A stretch of 6,876 nt of DNA from an uncultured beta proteobacterium (GTDB lineage Bacteria > Pseudomonadota > Gammaproteobacteria > Burkholderiales > Burkholderiaceae_C), in NCBI GenBank assembly GCA_903944555.1, contig CAJASG010000511.1:1-6876 (forward strand), read 5' to 3'. Shown piece after piece: positions 1 to 5,407 of the stretch. Made by a program: the position numbers and the translations under genes. The stretch's first letter is position 1, and every line of letters starts with the position of its first letter. Under the pieces are notes generated by a model. That model saw only the letters and a program-made list of their open reading frames with translations. It ran no database searches and was not told the DNA's origin.

Positions 1-269
1 CCGCCGTGAAAGACCCTGAAGGGGCAGCCAAGGCCGTGGTCGCCGCTGACATGTCGGGCAGCTCCAGCATGAAAGTGCAAAAGCGCCAGATGGAAAACGT
101 GGCCAAGCTGATCACCAACGCCGGTACACCCAAGATCGGTTACCTGGAGCCCGCCGCCTATGAGCGCACCGTCAAGGTGCTGATGGCCGGTGGCAGCGAA
201 CCCGTGATCAAGAAAGACCCAGGCAAGGCGGGTTACTCGCACATCGTGTGGGAAGCCGCCCAGAAGTGA
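1..269 (+). CDS. ABC transporter periplasmic substrate-binding protein, NMT1/THI5-like (3' end only)
   Basis: Only the last 88 codons are present. The reading frame is open to the left edge (first full codon at 3), so the GTG at 6 is not taken as the start. The visible end has features I associate with the C-terminus of NMT1/THI5-type binding proteins: a 'KDPEGAAKAV' segment, a helix 'KRQMENVAKLI', then 'IGYLEPAAYERTVKVL' and a final 'YSHIVWEAAQK'. Family members capture small ligands (thiamine pyrimidine precursors, sulfonates, nitrate, pyrimidines) in the periplasm and deliver them to an ABC permease. The ligand cannot be read from this fragment. The neighbouring RutR-like regulator 30 bp downstream suggests a pyrimidine or hydantoin-type compound, which is inference from context. 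The permease and ATPase genes would lie upstream, outside the window. Confidence 0.75.
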   Translation, partial: AVKDPEGAAKAVVAADMSGSSSMKVQKRQMENVAKLITNAGTPKIGYLEPAAYERTVKVLMAGGSEPVIKKDPGKAGYSHIVWEAAQK

Positions 270-291
270 ACGCAGGGTTCACGTGCTGACG

Positions 292-317
292 GTCAGTGAA
301 TGAGCAAAGTCACTGAC
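292..317. promoter_or_regulatory. Inverted repeat over the start codon of the RutR-like gene (candidate operator)
   Basis: GTCAGTGA (292-299) and TCACTGAC (310-317) are perfect 8-bp complements separated by 10 bp, and the ATG at 300 lies between the arms. A further CTGAC at 286-290 pairs with GTCAG at 292-296 around a single G, so three related half-sites are clustered. TetR-family proteins bind dyads of this size and often repress their own genes, so an autoregulatory operator is plausible. As RNA the 8-bp stem would also bury the start codon in a loop. It does not resemble the E. coli RutR consensus as I remember it (TTGACCA-N2-TGGTCAA). The dyad is seen; the function is inference. Confidence 0.35.
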
Positions 318-926
318 ACGTCCAATGGCCTCATTCGCCAGACGAATGAGGCCTTGATTCTTTCCGCGGCAGAGAAAGTCTTTGCCCGCACCGGTTTTGG
401 CGGTGCCACCATGGCCGCCATTGCCGAGACCAGCGGCCTGCCCAAGGCGAATCTGCATTACTACTTTGGCTCCAAAGACGTGCTGTACCGTGCGGTGCTG
501 GCGCGCATTCTGAATGACTGGCTGGTGCCCACCCACGGCATCACCGCAAGAGCCGAACCGCGCGCAGCGCTGGAACAGTACATCCGCGCCAAGATGGACC
601 TGTCCGCCCAACGGCCGGATGGCTCCAAGGTATTTGCCAACGAGTTGCTGCACGGTGCCCCGGTGGTCAAGGGCCTGCTGGCGACCGAGCTGCGCCAGTT
701 GGTGCGGGAGAAAGCCGCCGTGGTGCAGTCATGGATGGACGCCGGGCGGATGGCGCCGGTGGACCCGGTGCACCTGTTCTTTTCCATCTGGGCCATGACC
801 CAAACCTACGCCGACTTTGATGTGCAGGTCTGCGCCGTGCTGGACCGCGAAGCGCTCACCCCCCAAGACCATGACCGCGCGACCGAGCATGTGGTGTCCT
901 TGGTGCTGCGGGGCTGTGGCTTGTAG
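300..926 (+). CDS. TetR-family transcriptional regulator, RutR-like (pyrimidine-sensing type)
   Basis: A complete 208-residue repressor-type regulator. Residues about 16-67 form the TetR DNA-binding domain: helix 'LSAAEKVFARTGF', the helix-turn-helix 'TMAAIAETSGLPKANLHYYF', then 'GSKDVLYRAVL'. Residues about 75-205 match the RutR/YcdC-type effector domain (TetR_C_3). Particularly close to E. coli RutR, from memory, are 'LNDWLVP' (W74), 'YIRAKMDLS' (K98), 'MAPVDPVHLFF' and 'SIWAMTQTYADF' (W164, Q168, Y170). RutR binds uracil or thymine and controls pyrimidine catabolism and transport. The start at 300 is the first possible one because a stop (297-299) lies directly in front in the same frame. 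No good Shine-Dalgarno is visible. An 11-bp hairpin lies within codons 10-18. The gene follows the binding-protein gene by 30 bp and may share its transcript. I withhold the name rutR because the ligand is not proven. Confidence 0.88.
   Translation: MSKVTDTSNGLIRQTNEALILSAAEKVFARTGFGGATMAAIAETSGLPKANLHYYFGSKDVLYRAVLARILNDWLVPTHGITARAEPRAALEQYIRAKMDLSAQRPDGSKVFANELLHGAPVVKGLLATELRQLVREKAAVVQSWMDAGRMAPVDPVHLFFSIWAMTQTYADFDVQVCAVLDREALTPQDHDRATEHVVSLVLRGCGL
327..353. other. Perfect 11-bp inverted repeat (hairpin) inside the 5' end of the RutR-like gene
   Basis: GGCCTCATTCG (327-337) and CGAATGAGGCC (343-353) are exact complements separated by the 5-base loop CCAGA. The right arm is followed by TTGATTCTTT, so on the + strand this resembles an intrinsic terminator with a poor U-tract. 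It lies wholly inside coding sequence (codons 10-18), just before helix 1 of the DNA-binding domain, where the family tolerates sequence variation. It could be an attenuator, the terminator of the upstream transporter operon overlapping the regulator gene, or a protein-binding dyad. The structure is certain; the role is not. Confidence 0.6.
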
Positions 927-949
927 CGACACATCATCGATGATTTAAA
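921..949 (+). promoter_or_regulatory. Weak candidate promoter with a 12-bp palindrome, ahead of the caspase/CHASE2 cluster
   Basis: The gap between the regulator stop (924-926) and the lipoprotein ATG (1005) is the only apparent place for a cluster promoter. TTGTAG (921-926) and TTTAAA (944-949) are spaced 17 bp but match the sigma-70 boxes only loosely (3 of 6 and 4 of 6). Between them lies the perfect palindrome ATCATCGATGAT (933-944), which a dimeric regulator could bind. The rest of the gap (950-1004) contains a short TTTGG/CCAAA inverted repeat (954-958, 968-972) and nothing else I can identify. There is no convincing terminator after the regulator gene. Confidence 0.2.
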
Positions 950-1004
950 GGAATTTGGCAGTAAACTCCAAAATTTGCGCCCCTGCGTTCACAGCCCGAA
1001 TTCC

Positions 1005-1496
1005 ATGAAAACACACCTCGCTCGAAAACTGGTCTTTGCATGGGTCGCTGCGATGGCGTTGGTGGCATGCGAATCCAACCCGTCGATAGTCCAAAGTTCC
1101 GCGCCACCCAAAGCTGAACTCCAATTTGTTGATCTGCAAAATTTTGACCATGCGCTGGCGGGCTCGCTGTCGGCGGCTCTGCCCAAAGTCGATGTTGCTT
1201 TTTACGATCGTGTGACCCCCAGTGCCTTGCCAGAGCGGCTCCAGCACTGGATGGCTTCGGTCGAGGCCGGCGGCGGCACGGTAAAGGTGGTGCCGCCCAA
1301 ATCCAGCGTCACCGCCAAGAACCCGTTTTTACTCATCAGTGCCATTAGTGCGCTGTGGTCGGCCTCCAAAATGGCCAAGGAAATGTCTGCCAACGCCCAG
1401 TTCAAGGCGGCGCGCTCCTACGATGCCCAAATTATTCTGAAAGCCGATGCGCGCGGGGATTCTGTGGTGGATAGAGTCGTGTTTATTCAGCGATAA
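1005..1496 (+). CDS. Small outer-membrane-type lipoprotein of unrecognised family
   Basis: A 163-residue protein with a clear lipoprotein signal: a basic n-region (KTHLARK), a hydrophobic core and the lipobox L-V-A-C with the acylated Cys at residue 22. Glu, not Asp, follows the Cys, so outer-membrane sorting is expected. I chose the ATG at 1005. An in-frame TTG at 975 adds ten residues (with an extra Cys) ahead of the signal peptide and spoils it. No strong ribosome-binding site precedes either start. After a short Ser/Pro linker the mature part has a mixed fold with 'VDVAFYDRV', 'LPERLQHWMASVEAGGGTVKVVPP', a hydrophobic helix near 107-120 (FLLISAISALW) and a terminal strand 'DSVVDRVVFIQR'. 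I recognise no named domain. It ends 47 bp before the caspase start, with the dispersed repeat filling that gap, so co-transcription with the caspase and CHASE2 genes is likely. An accessory or anchoring role in that system is inference. Confidence 0.8.
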   Translation: MKTHLARKLVFAWVAAMALVACESNPSIVQSSAPPKAELQFVDLQNFDHALAGSLSAALPKVDVAFYDRVTPSALPERLQHWMASVEAGGGTVKVVPPKSSVTAKNPFLLISAISALWSASKMAKEMSANAQFKAARSYDAQIILKADARGDSVVDRVVFIQR

Positions 1497-1500
1497 ATAT

Positions 1501-1560
1501 GACAAATAGGCCTCTAGACCCCGTGGATATTGCGCAAGCAGCTATGAAAAAAATAGCATT
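1501..1560 (-). repeat. Dispersed ~60-bp repeat, copy A (junction of lipoprotein and caspase genes)
   Basis: Read on the minus strand, this segment aligns without gaps to 4409-4468 at 45 of 60 positions (about 75%). Shared blocks include AATGCTA, CCACGGGGTCT and AGGCCT. It carries a stem-loop GCTAT-N7-ATAGC (1541-1557) at one end and a TCTAGA/AGGCCT block at the other. I recall repeats of this kind (hairpin with GCTAT/ATAGC arms, then CCACGGGG and AGGCC) between genes in many Comamonadaceae genomes, but cannot search here. It occupies nearly all of the space between the lipoprotein stop (1494-1496) and the signal peptide of the caspase, and its hairpin includes the caspase start codon at 1544. 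Confidence 0.75.
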
Positions 1561-3685
1561 TGCAGTGGCGCTGGTGTGTCTGAATCTGGGCCATCCGGGC
1601 CACGCGCAGACCAAGCCAGGCGCGGCGGATCAGCGTAATCTCCAGGTGCAGGCGGTGAAAGGTGCCACCCCTGGTGCTAACCCGACCCAACGCGTGGCGC
1701 TGGTCATTGGCAATTCGGCCTACAAAGAGGGGCCGTTGGCCAACCCGGTGAACGACGCCCGGGCCATCGCGAAGGCACTGCAAGAGTCGGGTTTTGACGT
1801 GACCACGCTGGAAAATGCCGACAAAGCGGCCATGGGCACGGCCCTGCGTGCCTTTGGTGCCAAACTGCGCGGCGGTGGCACCGGCTTGTTCTACTACGCC
1901 GGGCACGGCATGCAGATTAAAGGTAGCAACTACCTGATTCCGGTGGGCGCGAATATTGAGAACGAAGACGAGGTCGCCTACGGCGCGGTGGATGCCCAGG
2001 CCGTGCTCGACAAGATGGAGGCTGCCGGCAACGTGGCCAACATCATGATTCTCGATGCGTGCCGCAACAACCCCTTTGCCCGCAGCACGCGCGGCGGTCC
2101 GCAGGGCCTTGCGCAAATGGACGCGCCAGTAGGCACCTTGGTCGCCTATGCCACCTCGCCTGGGCGTGTCGCCAGCGATGGCGCGGGTGCCAATGGGCTC
2201 TACACACAGCACCTGCTGGCGGCCATTCGCCAGCCCGGCATCAAGGCCGAAGAAGTGTTCAAACAGGTGCGCTCCAACGTGCGCCGTGATTCGCAGGGCA
2301 AGCAAATTACCTGGGAGTCCACCTCGATGGAGGGGGATTTCTACTTCAGGGGTGGCCCCACTGGTGCAAGCAGTGCCACGTTGGCGGTGCCCGCAGCGAC
2401 CGCAACAACCATAGTGCAGTCCCCCGCAGCAAGTAGCCCCACCCGGGTGCGCTACACCGTGGGTGATACGTGGACTTTTGCTTACGACGATTTGTTGATG
2501 AACCGCAAAGGTACTTACACCCAAGCGGTGACGTCGGTCGCCGCCAATGGTGATGGCGTCTTCAATGATGGCGCGAAAATTTACACCTCTACAGGTGAAC
2601 TCAAATTTTCCCGCGATGCGGACCGCGAGCGCACCTACACCCGCGACCACCAGTTGCCCACCCGCTTGCAGCTGGGGTGGAAGGAGCCTGCGGCCTATGA
2701 GTATGTTGCCAAGTTCAAAGACGGCAAGGACCGTAAGGGCACGGGCAGCGGTACGCTGGAGGTCGTGGCGCGAGAAAAAATTGCTACACAGGCGGGTGCC
2801 GTGATGGCGTGGCGCATTCGCCGCATCACGCAGGGGCTCAGCATCAATGCCGAACAGATTCAGGAAGAGACCGTGAGTTGGTTTGTGCCCGAGTTGCAGC
2901 GCATCGTGGCCAGCGAGCAAACCATAACCGAGCGCGATACGGGCAAGCCCTTCAAGCGGGAGCGTACGGTGCTGCAGAGCTTCAGCTTGGCGGATGCCAA
3001 ACTGATGGCCGCCGCCCGTGACAGCATGGTGCAAGCGGACAACCAAGCGGGCGTTGCGATCGCACCCGTGGGCAATCCCGTGCGCCCCACATTGCCCAGC
3101 AACAGTGCGGGCTTTACCTTGGGAGACCGTTGGCGCTACCAGGTGGCGGACAAGGAGAAAGGCGAAGTGGTGCGCAATTACGCGCGGCAAGTGAGCGCGG
3201 TGCAGGCCGATGGCTCCTTGGTGTTAAACGATGGGGCGGTGCGCTGGGATGCCAAGGGCAATACCCGCTTTGACCGCAATGCCGAGCGCGAGCGGGTCTA
3301 TTCGGCTGGCTTTATCCAAGTCCCCCCAGCACTGCATGCCGGTGCCAAGGTCGATCTGAACTTTGAGGTGGACAAAAAATTCAGCGATGGCCGCACGGAA
3401 AAAGAGCAGGACACCGGCACGATGCTGGTCAAAGGGCAAGAGAAAGTCAAAACGCCTGCAGGCGAATTCACCGCTTGGCGGGTAGAGATTGATGTGGTCT
3501 GGAAAATTCAGAACACGGGCGACAGCGGGCGTTGGTTATTCACTGGGTGGTACGCCCCGCAGTTGCATGCGTACGTGGCGTTTGACGACGAGTCGCGCAA
3601 AGCCAATGGCAAGATCAACCGCCGCGACCGCCATGAGCTCACCAGCTTTTCGGTGAACGGCGCGGAGAGCTTGGCGCAACGCTAA
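1544..3685 (+). CDS. Exported caspase-family protein with two tandem C-terminal domains
   Basis: A 713-residue protein. I chose the ATG at 1544 because a signal peptide begins there (KK, hydrophobic core, GHA|QT cleavage). The earlier in-frame ATG at 1499 adds 15 residues encoded by the dispersed repeat. The peptidase C14 caspase fold spans about residues 50-270: 'RVALVIGNSAY', 'NPVNDARAIAKAL', the His motif 'YYAGHGMQ' (His121, codon 1904-1906), then 'YLIPVGANI' and the Cys motif 'LDACRNNPF' (Cys173). The dyad is intact, so a cysteine peptidase is expected. The Asp two residues before the Cys fits the basic-residue preference of metacaspases (inference). A Ser/Ala/Thr-rich linker leads to two copies of a ~180-residue domain of unknown function (nt 2453-2989 and 3113-3655). 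The catalytic Cys is the only Cys in the mature protein. The CHASE2 gene starts 24 bp downstream. The likely location is the periplasm. Confidence 0.9.
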   Translation: MKKIAFAVALVCLNLGHPGHAQTKPGAADQRNLQVQAVKGATPGANPTQRVALVIGNSAYKEGPLANPVNDARAIAKALQESGFDVTTLENADKAAMGTALRAFGAKLRGGGTGLFYYAGHGMQIKGSNYLIPVGANIENEDEVAYGAVDAQAVLDKMEAAGNVANIMILDACRNNPFARSTRGGPQGLAQMDAPVGTLVAYATSPGRVASDGAGANGLYTQHLLAAIRQPGIKAEEVFKQVRSNVRRDSQGKQITWESTSMEGDFYFRGGPTGASSATLAVPAATATTIVQSPAASSPTRVRYTVGDTWTFAYDDLLMNRKGTYTQAVTSVAANGDGVFNDGAKIYTSTGELKFSRDADRERTYTRDHQLPTRLQLGWKEPAAYEYVAKFKDGKDRKGTGSGTLEVVAREKIATQAGAVMAWRIRRITQGLSINAEQIQEETVSWFVPELQRIVASEQTITERDTGKPFKRERTVLQSFSLADAKLMAAARDSMVQADNQAGVAIAPVGNPVRPTLPSNSAGFTLGDRWRYQVADKEKGEVVRNYARQVSAVQADGSLVLNDGAVRWDAKGNTRFDRNAERERVYSAGFIQVPPALHAGAKVDLNFEVDKKFSDGRTEKEQDTGTMLVKGQEKVKTPAGEFTAWRVEIDVVWKIQNTGDSGRWLFTGWYAPQLHAYVAFDDESRKANGKINRRDRHELTSFSVNGAESLAQR
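2453..2989 (+). repeat. First copy of the tandem C-terminal domain of the caspase protein
   Basis: This encodes a domain opening 'YTVGDTWTFAYDD' and running through 'VAANGDGVFNDGA', 'FSRDADRERTY', 'KFKDGK', 'KIATQAGAVMAWRI' and 'SWFVPELQRIVASEQ' to 'LQSFS'. Each block has a counterpart in the same order in the second copy. The pattern (GD-x-W opening, many short strands, 'AG-(x)3-AWR', a final 'W-(x)2-P-(x)-L') suggests a beta-rich domain, perhaps for binding. I cannot name the family. Confidence 0.65.
3113..3655 (+). repeat. Second copy of the tandem C-terminal domain of the caspase protein
   Basis: This encodes 'FTLGDRWRYQV', 'VQADGSLVLNDGA', 'FDRNAERERVY', 'KFSDGR', 'KVKTPAGEFTAWRV', 'TGWYAPQLHAYVAF' and 'LTSFS', matching the first copy block for block and ending a few residues before the stop. 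The two copies are clearly diverged at protein level, so the duplication is old. A linker of about 40 residues (nt 2990-3112), rich in Ala, Asn and Pro, separates them. Confidence 0.65.
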
Positions 3686-3709
3686 GTTTTCTCCAGAAAA
3701 GCACCAGCG

Positions 3710-5407
3710 ATGAAGTTGTGGGAGTCGATTGCCAGCCGTTTGGGGGCCTTGCCCGCCCGGCGGGTGACATGGGGCCTGGTGTTGCTGTTCTCTGCCTGGG
3801 TGCTGCTGGATGTTTTTGTATTAAAGCTCACCGGCGGCTTGGCCCAATCCACTTATGACGCCATGGTGCGTGCCCGCGTGGTGGTGGCCGCGCCGGATCC
3901 GCGCATTGTCATTGTGGATATTGACGAAGCCTCGCTGGCCCGCATGGGCCGGGAGTTTGGCCGCTGGCCCTGGCCGCGCGACACCCTGGCCACAGTACTG
4001 GAACACATCGAGCAGCAAAACCCGGCCGCAGTGGTGTGGGATGTCCTGTTCTCAGACGCGGATCGACTCAGCCCGGGTGGCGATGCAGCGTTCAATGAAG
4101 CCGCACGGCGCAGCACACACAGCCATTTTTCCGTGGTGCGATTGCCGCCGAGCAACGATGGGGTCAGCCAAATTACGCGCGACGCGCTCCCCGGCTTGTG
4201 GTTGCCTCCCGCGCTGACCGGGGCCACGCCGCCAAGCCTGAGGCCCTCCACCGTCGCCTTGATTCCCCCTGCGCTCCCGGCGGTGGCCAGCGGGCGCTTG
4301 GGTTTTAACAACGGCTATGTGGACCCGGACGGTGTGCTGCGCCGCTACCGCTATGCCGAACCCTTGCGCGACGGCAGCGCCATCCAGTCACTGCCACTGA
4401 GTGTTCTGAATGCTATCAATTCAGAAGCTGCTGGCGCACATTCCACGGGGTCTGCAGGCCTTTTTGGCTATGAAAATGAGCTCATTGCCTGGCGTAAAAC
4501 CACCACAGCCTATCCCCACGTGGCGTTTGCCGATGTCTTTGCACTGGCGGAAGGCGACAAGCCCTTGGCGGCCGTGCCGCCGTTCAAGGGCCGGGTAGTC
4601 ATCATCGGTGCCACCGCGCCCAGTCTGCACGACATTCATGCCACCCCACTGTCCAGCATGCAAGCGGGCGTCGATTCACTGGCCACGGTGCTGGACAATG
4701 CCCTGAACCAGCGCCACATGGCGGAGCTGCCCCGCTGGCTGCAGGCGGGTCTGGCAATCAGTCTGTGCATCGGTTTGGCCTTGTGGGTGCAGTTCAACAG
4801 TGTGGCGTCTTTGGCCCCGGCCTTGTTCACCTTGCCTGCAGCGCTGCTGGGGGTGAGCTATTTGAGTTTGAACGGATTGCCGATCTTTATCGACCTGCAT
4901 TTGTCAGCTGGACTGGCCTTGGTGTTTTTGGCGGTCTTGCGGTTTTGGAACGGGTTGCGTCGCATCCACTGGTGCTCTCCCCCGTCGGGTGCGCAGCAGC
5001 TTGCGATTTGGTCTTGGGAGCGCAAGGATGCCTGGCTGGAGGGTACGCTGGACCGCTTGATTGACGTGGTGGAGCGCCACGCACCCCAATGCCGCGTGGT
5101 GGTGTGTGATTCCAGTGTCAGCTGGCCAGCGACGCTGCGCTGGCCCGAATTGGCGCGCTTTGCCGCAGTGGTAGGGCCGAAGGATGCGCTGCTGGCGGCA
5201 CGCGGCCAACTGGAGCCCGCCTTAGCGCGGCTGGCGCACCGCAGTGGTGAGCCCTTGCTGCTGGACGGGCCGTTGAGCCGGGACACGCTGGCCCGGGAGG
5301 TCTTCAAGGCCTGGGCCGCACTGGGCACTCCACATAACCCCCCACACAGCACCGAGTCGCCCGAACCCCCCTATTCCATGAAAGACCAAGCCCATGAAGT
5401 TGTATAA
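3710..5407 (+). CDS. CHASE2-domain inner-membrane sensor without a recognisable output domain
   Basis: A 565-residue membrane protein. One span at residues 21-40 is followed by a periplasmic CHASE2 domain (about 45-340) and three closely spaced spans (about 343-361, 365-386, 391-413), the usual CHASE2 topology, leaving the C-terminus in the cytoplasm. CHASE2 hallmarks are 'IVIVDIDEASLARMG', 'RWPWPRDTLATVLEHI', 'PAAVVWDVLFSDAD', 'GFNNGYVDPDGVLRRYR', 'FKGRVVIIGATAPSLHD' and 'ATPLSSMQAGVDSLATVL'. CHASE2 sensors usually carry a histidine kinase, adenylate cyclase, GGDEF/EAL or Ser/Thr kinase output. Here the ~150-residue tail (414-565; 'AIWSWERKDAWLEGTLDRLIDVVE', 'CRVVVCDSS', 'ELARFAAVVGP') contains none that I recognise and ends in a Pro-rich stretch. 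Residues 234-253 are encoded by a copy of the dispersed repeat. The gene begins 24 bp after the caspase gene (weak AGAAAAG ribosome-binding site) and overlaps the next gene by 14 bp, so translational coupling is likely. Confidence 0.88.
   Translation: MKLWESIASRLGALPARRVTWGLVLLFSAWVLLDVFVLKLTGGLAQSTYDAMVRARVVVAAPDPRIVIVDIDEASLARMGREFGRWPWPRDTLATVLEHIEQQNPAAVVWDVLFSDADRLSPGGDAAFNEAARRSTHSHFSVVRLPPSNDGVSQITRDALPGLWLPPALTGATPPSLRPSTVALIPPALPAVASGRLGFNNGYVDPDGVLRRYRYAEPLRDGSAIQSLPLSVLNAINSEAAGAHSTGSAGLFGYENELIAWRKTTTAYPHVAFADVFALAEGDKPLAAVPPFKGRVVIIGATAPSLHDIHATPLSSMQAGVDSLATVLDNALNQRHMAELPRWLQAGLAISLCIGLALWVQFNSVASLAPALFTLPAALLGVSYLSLNGLPIFIDLHLSAGLALVFLAVLRFWNGLRRIHWCSPPSGAQQLAIWSWERKDAWLEGTLDRLIDVVERHAPQCRVVVCDSSVSWPATLRWPELARFAAVVGPKDALLAARGQLEPALARLAHRSGEPLLLDGPLSRDTLAREVFKAWAALGTPHNPPHSTESPEPPYSMKDQAHEVV
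4409..4468 (+). repeat. Dispersed ~60-bp repeat, copy B (inside the CHASE2 coding region)
   Basis: This aligns without gaps to the reverse complement of 1501-1560 with 45 of 60 identical bases. The strongest blocks are AATGCTAT at the start, GCTGCT-x-GCGCA, TCCACGGGGTCT and AGGCCT near the end. The hairpin arm found in copy A is degraded here (GCTAT is kept but ATAGC has become GAAGC), as expected if coding constraint replaced the original structure. The segment is 20 whole codons (residues 234-253) and keeps the frame, falling between 'SLPLSVL' and 'ELIAWRK' of the CHASE2 domain. Confidence 0.7.

Noticed and set aside
975..1004. TTG start for the lipoprotein gene
   Set aside because: It adds ten residues before a complete lipoprotein signal peptide and is a rare start. 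The ATG at 1005 gives a normal n-region.
1499..1543. Earlier ATG start for the first caspase gene
   Set aside because: It places 15 repeat-encoded polar residues ahead of an otherwise standard signal peptide, and no ribosome-binding site supports it. It remains possible if the signal peptide acts internally.
1514..3190. 558-residue open frame on the minus strand
   Set aside because: It is antisense to the caspase gene, is rich in His, Arg and Gly as expected of a high-GC shadow frame, and shows no domain. The + strand frame has intact catalytic motifs and a signal peptide.
3687..3700. TTTTCT-CC-AGAAAA between the caspase and CHASE2 genes, as a terminator
   Set aside because: The stem is AT-rich with a 2-base loop and no following T-run, so it would not terminate. 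It more likely contains the weak ribosome-binding site of the CHASE2 gene.
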